DNA of 64,000 nt from Acanthococcus lagerstroemiae (taxonomy: Eukaryota > Arthropoda > Insecta > Hemiptera > Eriococcidae), in NCBI GenBank assembly GCA_031841125.1, contig CM063107.1, positions 46,327,497 to 46,391,496 on the forward strand, read 5' to 3'. The position numbers and the translations under genes are program-made. Under the pieces are notes generated by a model, which saw nothing but the letters and a program-made list of their open reading frames with translations, did no database searches and was not told the DNA's origin. Within the stretch, counting starts at the first letter, position 1, and the number at the start of each line of letters is the position of its first letter. Positions 1-11,340 of the stretch are shown piece by piece.

Positions 1-1216
1 TACACATCATTTTGATTGCCCTGATCTTTTTTTCAAATTCTTATCACCTATAGAGCGATACAAGCACGGCAGACGTTCGCTCGGTCCGAATAACATATTG
101 GTAAGATTGGGCCAACAGTGAAGGGATTCTGTATTTTGGCGTGATAGTCAAAATTATGAATGCCATGCCGAAAAACAATAGCGAACAAAAAGTGTTCTGC
201 TGTGTATTAGTAGATTCCAAAACAAAAAATTATATGGAGAGTTGATAAAGGCATACTAACCCATTAATTATAGATGTAATTATTTTTGGATTATGAACGT
301 CTATCGGTGCATAAAGATGACCATGACGAAAGACACTTCTTTTTTAATTCTTAATTTTAGATAATAATACGCGAATGCACGAGTCTCATCACAAAAAAAA
401 AAACAAAAAAAAAAACGGGATTTGAAATGCGGACCGTACTACCCTGATGAGAATATACAATTTGATCATTAATTGCGACGAAAAAATATTGAAACTCCTG
501 TTTTGTGATTGGTTCAAAGCTGGCCATACTGACTCCCACCTGTGAAGATGCGATTTCAATGTTACCTTGTGATTCCTTCATCCTTTTAAAGTAGCACAAC
601 GTTGTCAGTTTGTTCTAATATACAGCTTAGAAATTTAGGGGGGGGGAAGTAATAGTAAAAATTGTTCGATGGTCAGCATTAAATTTATTAATTTTAATTA
701 TATATATTTTAAACTTAATTTAAAATTATAAATAAATAAAAACAATTATTTTTAGTAAAATTAATTTTTTACTAAAATCATTAATAATTTTTTTCTTTAT
801 AAAATTTTTTAAATTAATAAAATTAAATAATAAATTAAAATCAAAATTTATAAAAAAAATTATACTGACGGACATTTTAGCTTATTTAGTCCAATTCTGA
901 CCCATTAAAAGTGGATCAAATTTTCTTCTGAAAGCTTGGAAAAGTAGAATTGAGTCATATCTATCAACGGGGGAAAATGGCCGTATCATTAATAGCTTGT
1001 GAGATAACTGCTAGGGACTGAAATATCAACATTTTCGAAAAATAACCCAAATACGGAATCTTACTTTTTGAACGTCTCTTGTGCATTTTTTATTTCTTTC
1101 CTATAAGTCTGAGCCGTCAAGTACTGCGACACATCAACTGTGTACTTGAAATTGATGAATTTATGTCCTACAGTTAACGTTCTGGGTGAAAAAATCAAAA
1201 TAATTTTTGTTTCCAG
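1..1216. other. Upstream intronic sequence of the ADAMTSL gene
   Basis: No gene is seen. The stretch directly precedes the acceptor of the first visible ADAMTSL exon, so it is presumably the 3' part of an intron that begins left of the window. About 665-860 is almost pure A/T with many TTAATTT/AAATTA words. Two A-runs separated by a C lie near 391-415. Short open frames here look random. Confidence 0.6.
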
Positions 1217-1353
1217 ATAAGAACCAGTGCGCTTTAAATTGTCGACCGTTAAGCTATAAGTTCTACGCCACTCTGAGCAGCTCGGTTATCGATGGTACAC
1301 CTTGTACATTACAGTCCAGTGAGAGGAGCGTCTGTGTGGATGGCAAATGTCAG
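1217..1353 (+). CDS. ADAMTS-like protein, exon A (end of cysteine-rich domain)
   Basis: This internal exon encodes the end of an ADAMTS-type cysteine-rich domain: CALNCRP, an aromatic FYATL stretch, the diagnostic VIDGTPC, and CVDGKCQ. The acceptor is tttccag|AT and the donor is CAG|gtactg. Its first two bases complete a codon begun in an exon left of the window, and it ends on a codon boundary. The next exon begins in phase 0 with FVGCDG, so the join reproduces the family's CVxGxC-xxGCD linkage. Family members are secreted matrix proteins; ADAMTS proteases also carry a metalloprotease domain, which would lie upstream and cannot be seen. The spacer encoded downstream looks closest to the non-catalytic ADAMTSL4/THSD4 (fly lonely heart) type, which is an inference. 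Papilin is the main alternative. Confidence 0.9.
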
Positions 1354-1979
1354 GTACTGTACCGCTTTTTATCTACTTTGGCGATGAATGTGATGTTATA
1401 AATGAACATCATCTACATGGTGTACCTATAAATAATGTATTCAACATACTGACTTGATGCTAGCGCCTGTGTTACTCGTATATGCAGATCTAATACGGCT
1501 GCGTTGATACGGTAAAATCTGAATGTTTTATTACGGCGAAATAACGAAGTATAATGACATAATTGGCTCCACAATAGAATCTTGAAACGATTATGTTAGG
1601 TAGTACGGTTCATTGGTTAAAAATCATGCGTTTTGTCATAGAAGCATGATATTTTATACTAAAATTCTAAGACTGAAGCTCTCCCGTCAGATCCTCCCCC
1701 CCCCTTCGGTGGTTTCACATTCTTAGAAAAAAACGGATAGAAATCGGTTTTGACCTATAATTAGCCTAGCATGACTTTTTTTTTTTTTTTTGCACTTGAG
1801 TCCCCCCAACAGGTTCCCGAGGATCCCACTGACAGGGAGGGACAGTAGGTACAATATAATAATTCTTAAAAACAAAAACAAAAATTACTTTTCAAATGAA
1901 ATGTGAGGGATAGAGGGAAAGGGAGACAGGCATCAAAGCAAAGGCAGAGCAAGGGTGAAGGGCGCGCAAGTTCATAGTT
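1354..1979. other. Unassigned intronic stretch
   Basis: No coding signal or terminal-repeat structure was recognised. It contains a C-run near 1697-1705, a T-run near 1776-1791 and a purine-rich segment about 1900-1965. Confidence 0.5.
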
Positions 1980-2553
1980 CAGGGTTGCTAATCTAGCCGA
2001 TTTTGAACATTTTGTCCGATTTTTTAATTTATTTAAATTTAGTCGAGTTATAAAATGCAGCCTAAAATCGGCTAGTTTGAGAAGATCTAGCCGATCGGTG
2101 ATTTTTCTTTAAGATTTGCCCATAAAAGAGTAAATCAGTGACGTGTCACTAGAAAAGGGCCTTTAGTGTTCACGTACTACTAAGGCCCTTTTCTTGTGAC
2201 ACGTCACAATTCAGTAGAAAACAAGTGTTAATTCCTGAATCCGTGAAGTCTGAATATAGTTCTGGTGATGATAACGAGTAAAAAATGAAACCTACACATA
2301 ATACATACAGAAATAATTATGCCGCATAAAACTGGACAAGATTCTCGTACATTATAGCTACTCTTTCTCTTTTTTCATTTTATATTTTCTGAAAACCATT
2401 TTCACAATATTTTTAATTTACCTAACTGAATTTTTAGATTTCTAGCCGATTTTAGCCTTTTTCATTTACGAGTAGCAGAGTTTTTTAGCCAATTTCAACC
2501 GATTTTTTCATTGAAGCTAGCTGAAAAAAAAAACTTCAGAAATGGCAACCCTG
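1980..2553. mobile_element. Candidate non-autonomous element with CAGGGTTGC ends
   Basis: The left edge reads CAGGGTTGCTA and the right edge reads GGCAACCCTG, which are inverted relative to each other. Copies of an AGCCGATTTT word recur in both halves in opposite orientations (about 1996, 2068, 2090, 2445, 2500). No matching target duplication is seen outside the ends (tcatagtt versus ccacatgt), so the boundaries are tentative. A long hairpin sits inside at 2138-2207. No coding content. Confidence 0.45.
2138..2207. repeat. Near-perfect 29-bp-arm hairpin
   Basis: The left arm begins GTGACGTGTCACTAGAAAAG at 2138 and the right arm ends CTTGTGACACGTCAC at 2207. The arms pair over about 29 bp with one mismatch and one single-base bulge, around an 11-nt loop at about 2168-2178. 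It could be a nested fold-back insertion or a transcribed hairpin; nothing here decides. Confidence 0.75.
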
Positions 2554-4090
2554 CCACATGTGGCAGTTGAGAATTGTAAATTGAGAACTGAGAATTGAAG
2601 GAAGCCGAGAGGCCGAAACAAACCGCACTTATGCGGCATAAGGGAAAGAACTGCAGTGACTAGGACCTAGATACCCTCGAGTACTTTAATGACTGATGAG
2701 ATATACTGTCTCCTACTCATGAGAAATATCCCGTCTGAAAAAATGCGGCAAAAAATGGCATTGACAAAAGTTGCTAATTCTGGTATTAAAAAGTATTTAA
2801 ACTGGCAATTCTTCGACCGCTTCGACCAATCAGAATACAGCACTACTAAGTTACCAAACAATTACCTGATCAGGAAATTTTTAAATTGCCTGAGAGACAA
2901 TACTTTTCAGACGGGATGTCGATTCCAGGGTCTTCTTGGGCAATGTTACTATATAATGCTAGAGTGTACTGTCCATACGTGATGCTGAGCCCCTACGTGT
3001 TACAAATAGATTAGTATTTCTTGTATTAAATGTAGGGACCCGGAATTGAATGAAAAAGGGAATGAGAAAAGTAGAAAATTTCAAAAGGAATAAAATAGAA
3101 GAAGTATACATAATTTGGAAGATTTCTCTGTCATATATAAGGTGACCGAAAAATCCGTTCCTATTAAAAAATGCTTCGCAAAAATTTCCTATTCAACTTA
3201 TCCAGAAGTTTTCTACTGCAGCGGCATTCTTGGTCCATTACTGTTGAAACAAGAGCCATCCTCCAAATTATCAAAGCGTACGAAAATTTTAGTTTAAACT
3301 AACGATTGTCTATAAAGTATAATAGCGTTATTCTCCCAATAACTCAATTATTAAGTAAAGGTTTGGTAGCTCAAAAACTAAAAATGTAATAGCAATAATT
3401 TTTTTTTTTGCTAGGTAAGTGTAAATTTCTTCTATCACATCAGCCTTTCAAAGAGTTCAAAATGTATGACCTAACATCCCGAAACTGCCAAATTATGGTC
3501 AAAAGTTCCATCGTTGTCTACGTAATCACTCGCGGATTTTTCTTTAAAATGCGTCACACCGACAAACATTTCAAAAATAAAAAATCTATGCGGTATGTTT
3601 CTGTTGAAGAGATATGTTGTGCAAGTCATTTGAGGGCGCTATCCAAAATTCTGACCCCTTAAGAGGGTCTATAGGCCACGTCGAAGTTGTGTAACCACTG
3701 TCATTCCTTCGTAGTTGCTCATTTTTTGCCATGCTTACTGTGGGTGACATTTGTCGCCGAAAAAAGCAGAAACTCTGAATCCTTATAGTTAAAAAGATGT
3801 TATGTATATTCCATAAAATAATTTCCACAAACTCTGAAATTAATATGGCTATGCATAATGCTTTTTCAATGAAAATCGACTTTCTGCGTACTCTAAATTT
3901 TCCTTCGTAACCACACTAACAATCTGTGAAGTAATTATCAAACGTATTGAATAACTGCATATTTGTAGCTAGCCAACGCTGTAGAATATACCAGCGTGCT
4001 CCGTATTTAATTTTTTCGCACTACTGGCTGCCTATACAATCAATTTATACGGAAAATATTCCTTCGCCATCTGCAAGATTTTTTTCCTTC
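2554..4090. other. Unassigned intronic stretch
   Basis: No recognisable gene. A short inverted pair, cccgtctgaaaa near 2729 and ttttcagacggg near 2905, brackets about 175 bp. Several 60-97-codon open frames show no family motif and are probably random. Confidence 0.5.
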
Positions 4091-4098
4091 GTCGTATC

Positions 4099-4687
4099 CA
4101 GGGACGTACCGAAGAGTTTTCCGAGGGGGGGGGGAGTGTGAAAGTCCCAACTGATTCAACTCAAAATTCCCAAGTGTCAAAGCTAAAGCAAAAAAAAAAT
4201 TGCTTTTGACTGTTGGATTTTTTTAACCTCTCAGCTCAAAATTCCCAATTGTGTTGGATTTTCCCAACTTCTCAACCCGAAATTCCGAAGTATCGAAGCA
4301 AAAAGAAAAAAAAAGCTTTTGACTTGTTAGATTTTTTCAACTCTATTAAAATTTCCCAACTCTGCCTGACTTTTTTTTTTAACTTATTTATTTTTCATTT
4401 TTTATTTTCTTTATTATTATTATTTTTATATTGAATTATCACTACATTTATTGTTTTTTAGTGTTTTTTTATTATTATTTTTTTCTATTTTTTTCTCTTC
4501 TTAATTTCGTTATAATTTCTTATGGTATTAATCTCACCTTTCCTGTAACTGGCCACCTGGCTGTTGGAAAGGGGAGTAAAATATACACATTATTTATTTA
4601 TTTATTTATTTAAAACGGTAAATTTTCCCAACTGCTGACTAAAAAATTTCGGGGAGTCCCCCTCCGTATCGTATCATTAGGTCCCTG
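4099..4687. mobile_element. hAT-type MITE, family A copy 1 (589 bp)
   Basis: The element starts CAGGGACGTACCGAAG and ends GTCCCTG. The flanking 8-mers are GTCGTATC (4091-4098) and GTCGTTTC (4688-4695), a 7/8 match and the size expected of a hAT target duplication. A run of ten G follows the left end. The interior holds repeated phrases such as caactcaaaattcccaa and T-rich tracts. Related copies occur at 53133-53395 and, inverted and partial, near 54495-54675. No transposase is encoded. Confidence 0.75.
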
Positions 4688-4695
4688 GTCGTTTC

Positions 4696-5284
4696 CGAGT
4701 GAAGTTTGAACAAACGACGAAGGAACTGTACCAAACAACGAAGGAATAATGTTCATTTTTATCAACGGCTTGTAATCAATCGATCAGGCAATCCCCAAAA
4801 AGACGGCTATGTTGATGCGTGATGTTCATTGTGTCGCTGAAAAATAAAATAAAATTTCAGTGACGAAAGAACAGGAAGAACCATACCTTTGTTGCAAAAA
4901 TTTCCTTCGTCGTTTATAAATCGTATCCCCGTGCCCCAACTCGAGGGGGGAGGATAGATTGTTGAAACTCATACATGCCTTAAGGTATATCATACTCGTA
5001 CATTACACTCCATGAAAAAGATCCCTAAAAAAATTAATTCAAAAATGCTTTGAGGAAAAAAAACACTTAAAATTATGAGTTTTTGGAAGAGTTGCCCATT
5101 AGCACATCAGCAGCCTAGTTCATAGTCACCTGGCCATTATAAATTGGGCGCACTTATGACTCCATGTGCTCCTACTATGTACAAAGGGCGCTGTAGCTCG
5201 GCGACTATGTACGCAAGCGCGCTCATTTTGGCCTCTTTCAAGTGGAAATTGAATAGACTTTACTTTTAGTTCGGCCGCGCTCCG
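4696..5284. other. Unassigned intronic stretch
   Basis: No motif-bearing frame. The last ~150 bp adjoin the 3' side of the antisense LINE fragment and may include its untranslated end, with GGGCGC and TGTACG words, but no poly(A) or microsatellite tail is visible. Confidence 0.4.
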
Positions 5285-6275
5285 CTAGATCGCGCACATA
5301 GTCCGTATGAAGCGTTGCACTCTGACTTTTGGACCACCCTTGGTTTTTCTAATCGAAGGGGGGGCGGCAAATTTTATATTGCTTAGAGCAGCTTCTTTCC
5401 TTAATACGCCTCCGCTCAAGAAGATCAACTTTGCCAGGCATCTTCTATTTTTTAGAGTCATAATCTCAAAGCCAACCAAAAGTTCTTTGTATACAGTTAA
5501 TGTAAAGATTTTCCAGTATGTGATGTGAAATAAGGAAACTGACCTTACGTCAGAAAATTCAAATTTGGGTTTATGATATAAATTTGTGGGAAATGCATTA
5601 CTCTTTCGTATAAGAACATTACTACTTCGTAAATGTGACTTTAGATAGCGCTGGAATCGGAATTTCTCAACATTGAACTCGAAAAAAGTGGAATAAGAAA
5701 ACCAACCTAATGTTAAATGTATTTTTACGCGAAATTTTGATTTGTGGCTAAGGTCGGTTTTCTTATTCCACCAGGAAATGATAGAATCAACCATATCTTT
5801 GCAAAATGAGATGATAATGATGACGGGAGACTACCACGGTGCTACAGCAGAGGAAATATGACGATTCGATGCAAAATACATGATATCTCCCGCACTAGCC
5901 CCCTCCAAATACAAACAAGGCAAGAAGTTAGCGCGACATCTTAAAACGCATATTTCCCAAAATTTTGTTTTCTGACGTAAGGTCGGTTTTCCTATTCCAC
6001 ATCACATATAAGTATTTCAAACGATTTTTTTGCATTTTCTTAATTTCATCTTCACCTTGTTGAGTTTTGGGATCCCATACAACAGAGGATAATTCCAATA
6101 TTGATCTGACACAACTAGAACAAAGAATTTTCATTGTTTCTAAATTTTTATAACAAGTTCCATTTCTGTTTATGAAGCCAACCATTCTTTTAGATTTTAA
6201 AATTATGTGATTGACATGCATACTGAATAATAATTATTTCGAATCCAAAAAGATACCGAAGTTTTTCTACAAAAT
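5285..6275 (-). pseudogene. LINE reverse-transcriptase C-terminal fragment (Jockey/CR1-like), split by a MITE
   Basis: On the minus strand from about 6275 this reads GIFLDSK, HVNHIILKSKRMVGFINRN, VRSILELSSVVW and RLKYLY, the connection region that follows the YADD palm in Jockey/CR1-type LINEs. It resumes below 5517 with YKELLVGFEIMTLKNRR and ends with a stop at 5285-5287. The two parts are in different frames as assembled. The interval 5519-6006 between them is an inserted element with TA duplications, and discounting it makes the frame continuous. An in-frame stop also follows FLDSK. The endonuclease and palm motifs are absent, so this is a 5'-truncated dead copy, antisense to the surrounding gene. 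Confidence 0.85.
5519..6006. mobile_element. MITE J with ~40-bp TIRs and TA duplication, inserted in a LINE
   Basis: The left end begins TGTGATGTGAAATAAGGAAA and the right end is the inverted TGTGATGTGGAATAGGAAAA; homology continues through GACCTTACGTCAGAAAA. TA dinucleotides flank it at 5517-5518 and 6007-6008. The LINE codon at the insertion point is a tyrosine interrupted after TA. A third and fourth copy of the TIR core, GTGGAATAAGAAAACC and its inverse, bound an internal 84-bp segment at 5688-5771, suggesting a smaller relative nested inside. No transposase. TA targeting fits Tc1/mariner-type mobilisation. Confidence 0.88.
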
Positions 6276-6525
6276 TTACACATCTAAGTGTATCTTTTTT
6301 ATTTTATACTCGTATACATCTTCTTCCATCTCCTAAGCTTTTCGTGTATTTTCTTCTCCTAATCGCTGCCCAGGAAGAACAGTGACACAATTGCAAAAAC
6401 CTAGTTTTGAGAAAACACGGAAAAACTAAAATAGAAAAGTTTAATAAAGTATTGTTTGAATAAAAGCATTACCCCACAGGACTGAAACATACGCCAATCT
6501 GGGTGTTAGTACTGTGTGTGAACAT

Positions 6526-7883
6526 TAGGGTGGCCCTCTGTTATAGATGACGGAAATTTTTTTTTTTGATATTTCGCTCTCCCACCCCCTAGAATTATTC
6601 CTTCATATGAAAAAACATTCCCTTCAAAATTTCAACTCAATTGATCACTTTCAAGGTGGCCCGAATGAGGGATTTCATTAAAATGAAGGTAATACACCGA
6701 CTATTCTTGCATGTTCGTTGCGACCCGCGAAAAAACTCGGGCATCAACGGTCCCTGAGATACGCCGTATAATTTTGTTTACTAAAATTCAGTTTTTGCAT
6801 TTCTGCCTTAAAAAATTAATATTAATTTTTTTTCTTCTGTTCTACTCAGTGTATTCTAGTTTACTGATTCAATTATGTTAATTATTGGTTGATTGGGTTT
6901 TTATTTATTGTTTAAACTGAGAATTACGAGCGAAGGGAGCAAACGAAATTGTGAATTGTCCCTCACCGTCAAAAATTTTTAAATAAGCAACAATGAAAAG
7001 CAAAAACAATTTTTATTACAAGGTATGACGGAATACAGAATACAGTACCCAAATTCTGAAAAATCAACTCTTAGTTTAATATGATTGAAATAATAAAATG
7101 TTACGAATGTTTAATGTGTGTTTTTATTCCTAATCTGTATGAATTAAAAAAATTTAATGAATGTTTAATGTTATTTGTTTATACTTTCTAAAACAAATCG
7201 AATTTGGAAAATTAATGACCTTTAAATGACCTTCTCCCAATTTGCTATGAAAGCGCCAAAATAATAAACTATTAATATTGATATTATTTTAATGAGAAAA
7301 TTAAGTTGGATATACTAAGACAATGTTTATGTAATTTCAAAATGATCTAGTTAAATATTTATCTAGAAAGCCCAATCTTCTTTTTAATAGGAGATGCACC
7401 CAGGAGATATTGCTCCTATTCATTATTTCTTGATGACTGATGAATGTGATGAGGGCAAGAGAAAGGGCATCTCACATGCAAAAGAATATTTTGTATTTTT
7501 CTAAAAGGTATTTTCTGGGATTTATTAATCACTAAGTCTTTTCATTTTTTTTTTTTTTTTTTCTGAGTTGGGAATTATTTTTAATAGGTATTTTTGAGTA
7601 AAAAACTAGAAAAGTCACTATCTGCGGTGAAAAGATTTGAAACGCCAACTGTACTTTTACAAGCGTATGCGTACCGTGCAAAGCATCGTTCTTCACCCGG
7701 CACTGCAACGTATGAGTAGCGCGCTCGACCGTGCCCTCCATTTTAATGAAATCCCTCCTTCGGGCCGCTTTAAAATTAATTAATCGAGTTGAAATTTTTA
7801 GGGGATCATCTTTTCATATGAAGTAACAGTTCTAGAGGGTGGGAGCTGAAATTTTCGAAATTTTATTTTTAAGGGCCATCCTA
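6526..7883. mobile_element. hAT-type non-autonomous element H (1,358 bp)
   Basis: The element begins TAGGGTGGCCC and ends GGGCCATCCTA. It is flanked by perfect 8-bp direct repeats GTGAACAT at 6518-6525 and 7884-7891. Terminal homology extends about 150 bp inward on both sides: inverted CTCCCACCC, CATATGAA, AAATTTCAACTC and GGGATTTCATTAAAAT. The interior is A/T-rich with no recognisable transposase. Long imperfect TIRs plus an exact 8-bp duplication support a hAT-type non-autonomous element. Confidence 0.9.
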
Positions 7884-7975
7884 GTGAACATATACACCTG
7901 ACAAAAAAACACAAAAAAAAACATAGTTGTGCAGTTAATTTCAACCCTGTAACAACTCCCTTCTTGCAGTTAGGT

Positions 7976-8877
7976 CATTGTTCTTCTTCTTCTTCTTTCG
8001 TGCCTTGACCGGTCCGATCTTAGGCATCATCCAATGGCAGCGTGGACAATCTCTCTGAACGCTTCTCGGTCGCCAATAGAGTGGAGAAGAGTTTCGACGT
8101 CGCAACCTGTCCATTTTCGGATGTTACGCAGCCATGAAAGGCGCTTCCGTCCAATTCTTCGTTTTCCCTCCACTTTTCCCATCATTATGGTTCGAAGCAG
8201 TTCATATTTTGGTCCACGCATCATGTGACCGAAATATTCTATCTTTCTTCTTTAATTATGGTCAGTATTTCGCGCTCCTTTCTGACCGCTTCCAAGATCT
8301 CGTCATTTGTCTTCTTCGCTGTCCACAGAACTTTCAGCATCCGACGGTAGCACCACATCTCGAATGCTTCCAATTTGTTCATCGCCCCAGTCTTCAGCAT
8401 CCAAGTCTCGCAACCATACAACACAGACCATACGTAGCACTTCAGGACCCTGATTCGGGTGTCGAGTGACAAGTCTTTCGTTGTCAACGACTTCCTCATC
8501 TTGACGAAGGCCGCTCTTGCTTGCTCGATTCTGCAGCGAATCTCCTCGTCGGGGTCACCTTTTTCGTTGATCCATGCTCCTAAGTATTTATACTTTCTGA
8601 CTTGCTCTAATCGACCATTCGCCAGAGGAATCTCCACTTCATCTAATTCCTCGCCCGAAACTACCATGACTTTCGTATTCTTCACGTTAATTGTGATGCC
8701 GTATTCCCCACAAGCTTCTTCAACGGCCCGTGTAAGTGCTATCAGGTCTTCTTCATTTTCCGCCAGCAGAACAATGTCATCCGCATACCTGATGTTGTTT
8801 ATTGCTTCGCCGCCAATTTTTACACATTCTCCGCGGTGTTCGAGCGCTTCGTTGAAGGCCTGTTCTGTGTAGTTCAC
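7976..8877 (-). pseudogene. RTE-like LINE reverse transcriptase, C-terminal half
   Basis: The minus strand encodes NNIRYADDIVLLAENEEDL, the catalytic YADD of a LINE reverse transcriptase, then KYKYLGAWINEKG, LYGCETW and MWCYRRMLK. A second segment, shifted in frame near 8230, carries GKRRIGRKRLSWLRNIRKWTG-type residues and ends at 8027. Below the stop a GAA-repeat tail (minus strand; plus-strand ttcttcttcttctt near 7981-7995) looks like the 3' terminus. The fingers and endonuclease are missing. The fragment is antisense to the ADAMTSL gene and lies inside the 6364-9315 inverted-repeat interval. Confidence 0.88.
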
Positions 8878-9384
8878 ATAGAAAGAAAAGAAGGGATAGA
8901 CATTTAGATCATTGTTGACAAAATAAGAAGATAAAAATTGACAATATTCTACTTTTATTTTGAACAGGAAATAAGAATTTCACAATGCGATGCCTGTACT
9001 TGTAATATAATAATACGAATTTGATTCAAAAATAAGAAACTTTCAAACTTTCTCTCAGGATGAATAATATGACACAATGTACACTTGTGCCAGTGTTCTA
9101 CAAAATGTTGCAGTTGTGTCTTTGTTTCTCCACACGAAATGGTAACTCTTGACTAAGAGGAACAACGTCACAACTTTCTCCTAAGAGTACTACGCATTGT
9201 TTCAATCGTGTTGTTCTTTCTCCTTGTAGAAAACAGCTTTTCGACTTGTTGCATGTACTAACTGCAAAAAAAATGTACAAATTTGCAGTTGTGTCACCGT
9301 TCTTCCCGGGCAGCGTTATGATTTTTATAAACAGGGTGTTTCCTTTTAATTTAAACTAATTCTTCTCAAAATTCTATGACCTCC
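8878..9384. other. Right arm of the inverted-repeat interval and flank
   Basis: No coding signal. Words such as GTTGCAGTTGTGTC and variants recur (near 9108 and 9284), consistent with subterminal repeats of the element ending at 9315. Bases 9316-9384 are unassigned. Confidence 0.45.
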
Positions 9385-10230
9385 CCCCCACATCTTTTAT
9401 TTCGGTCTTCTAAACCATGCTCTCCGCATATCCCTTGTTTTTTTCTTCTCCTTAGTCTGGCGTTTCAATCTCCCATTTTTCTTTTCCTTTTACCTTGCTT
9501 AGTATTTCATTAATTTCTTCATGAATTTTCTTCTACTTCTTCTTCACTATAACTTTCTGTTGGCATTTAAACTTGGACTATCACTAAAGCTACTGGTTTA
9601 GCTGAAATTCTCACCATTAATATTGTCTCACCACGTAGGATGTAACTTTGCACTCTATTCTTTTCAGTCTTTCTCATAATAAGACCTACACCTGCTCGCC
9701 CCCTTTCCGCTGCTGCATTATTCTATACTCCCCCGCCCAAAAATTATTTTCTTCTGGCCATCTCACTCCACTGATTCTAATTATATCTAATTTTAATCTT
9801 TCCATCTCTTTCTTTAAGTTTTCTAATTTGTCTACCTCATTCAGTGTCCTTACATTCCATGTCCCTATTCTCAGTTTTGATAGTTTCTCACTAGGCAGTC
9901 TCCGCCCGGACATCCGAATAGGAGACTTCTTACGTCCGGAATTATTATTTACTTTATGAGTTGCCATCATAATTGTCGTGGTGGAGACGCATCTTGAGGG
10001 AAGAATACTGATGTAGTTTCCCTTTGGTTTCATCCGGGTTTATGTGTCGGACTTTTCCCTCTTCTATGTGCCTGTAGTTTTTCTTTAGGCTCCCTCACCA
10101 CGCCAAGGTAGTACACACAGGGGGAGGCAAATGTATGGTAAAGAAAAAGATCCACTGCACTCCTCCCGTTTTGACATTTTACAACTTTCTTATGTAGAAT
10201 CTGATGAGGAACAATTTTGGTTTCAAACAT
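9385..10230 (-). pseudogene. LINE apurinic-type endonuclease domain remnant
   Basis: On the minus strand from 10033 the frame reads KLRIGTWNVRTLNEVDKLEN and then DIIRISGVRWPE, the start of an endonuclease/exonuclease/phosphatase-fold domain of a non-LTR retrotransposon. It continues, with frame breaks, through VGLIMRKTEKNRV, AKPVALVIVQV and MGDWNARL (the GDxNA-type catalytic motif), and stops near HGLEDRNKR at about 9390. Upstream sequence to 10230 (YYLGVVREPKEK) may be leader. No reverse transcriptase follows directly, so this is a truncated copy, separate from the tail at 7976-8877 or separated from it by deletion. Confidence 0.8.
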
Positions 10231-11340
10231 TTTTTTAAAGTTCGATAATTTTTGTTATTTTTGAAAGAACACATTTTTTAAAGGAGAGTGTGGCTTGAGT
10301 AATCCACAAAAAATCAGCAAGCCATCTAGCCGAGGGTTTCCTATAGTAGGTAATTAAGACGGCCAATATCAACAATATTTCATAAAAAAAGAAAATCTTG
10401 AATATCATCAATTTTCGCATATTTCAGTAGATTTCTTTTGATTTCTTGTAAGGCAATATTTTGTTATCCAGACGAAACCTGTGTTTCTAATATAAATACA
10501 CGCTTGCGAATATCATAATACACTTGACTAGATTTGTGTTTATATTTTGCGTCGTGTTCGAATAAAGAAATAAGTTACCATTTACCATTAGTGAACTTAC
10601 ATAAAGAGATTACAAATTTCAAACCTGTTTCCGTATACATAGGTGGGTATTAGCAATATACACTGCTCGCGATTAAAGATCACTGTTTCCGGAACTGAAT
10701 TAGACCCCGACAATGGTTGGCCTAAAGTCAGAACCCGAAAATTCCTTGCTTTCAAAGCCTCTATTTCCGAAATTATAACGTGTGCAATCATTTCAATCAG
10801 ATTCGATTCATTACAAACTTGAATTGCAGTAATCACGTCACAGTCTTCGTAATTTACTCCCTTCTTGTTGCGGCAAAGATCAGAAAATTTGAATGCCGTA
10901 CTGAACAAGCGCACATCTCGTCTATACACACACATACATAATAATAATAATAATAATAATAACCTGTTCGATATTTTCGTTTACTGAGATATCTCGTTAG
11001 AAAAATGTTTTCGAAGTAATATTTTCCTCACGTATGGTCGTACTACTGATAGTATTAGGCAGGTATATCATCATCGAATCGTTGAGTATCTTCAATTTTG
11101 AATTCACAAGTGCGAAAATAATGTAGCGGAATAGTTTTCACTGTAGCATATTGTAACCTGAAATATATGATGGAAAAAAAGTAGAGTCTGTTCGCTCTGC
11201 TTTTCATTTTAGAGAGCGAACTAAAATTCACACCTACTGGGACTCTCGAATTCTCGTCTCATCACGCCCAACAGGAGCATGCCCAGAATAGTCTAGCGTT
11301 TAATCCAAAAAATGCATCAAATCAGGGGGGGGCACTCGAG
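10231..11340. other. Unassigned intronic stretch with (TAA)n
   Basis: An AAT/TAA microsatellite lies at about 10936-10965. A minus-strand open frame of 112 codons at 10597-10935 has no recognised motif. A small hairpin, gttcgctct/agagcgaac, occurs at about 11188-11221. No other structure seen. Confidence 0.5.

Larger units (their letters stand above)
6364..9315. mobile_element. Inverted-repeat pair enclosing 2.95 kb (possible DNA transposon)
   Basis: The left end reads CGCTGCCCAGGAAGAAC, then gtgacacaattgcaaa. The right end is its inverse, reading TTTGCAGTTGTGTCACCG then TTCTTCCCGGGCAGCG; about 30 of 33 positions agree. A further GTTGCAGTTGTGTC copy lies near 9108. The interval contains hAT-type element H and an RTE-like LINE tail, evidently later insertions. 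No clear target duplication or transposase was found, so a chance or ancient palindrome remains possible. Confidence 0.55.

Noticed and set aside
1972..2561. Target duplication for the CAGGGTTGC-ended element
   Set aside because: Flanking 8-mers tcatagtt and ccacatgt do not match in any nearby register.
8459..8872. Plus-strand 137-codon frame
   Set aside because: It is the antisense shadow of the LINE reverse transcriptase, which has the YADD motif on the minus strand.
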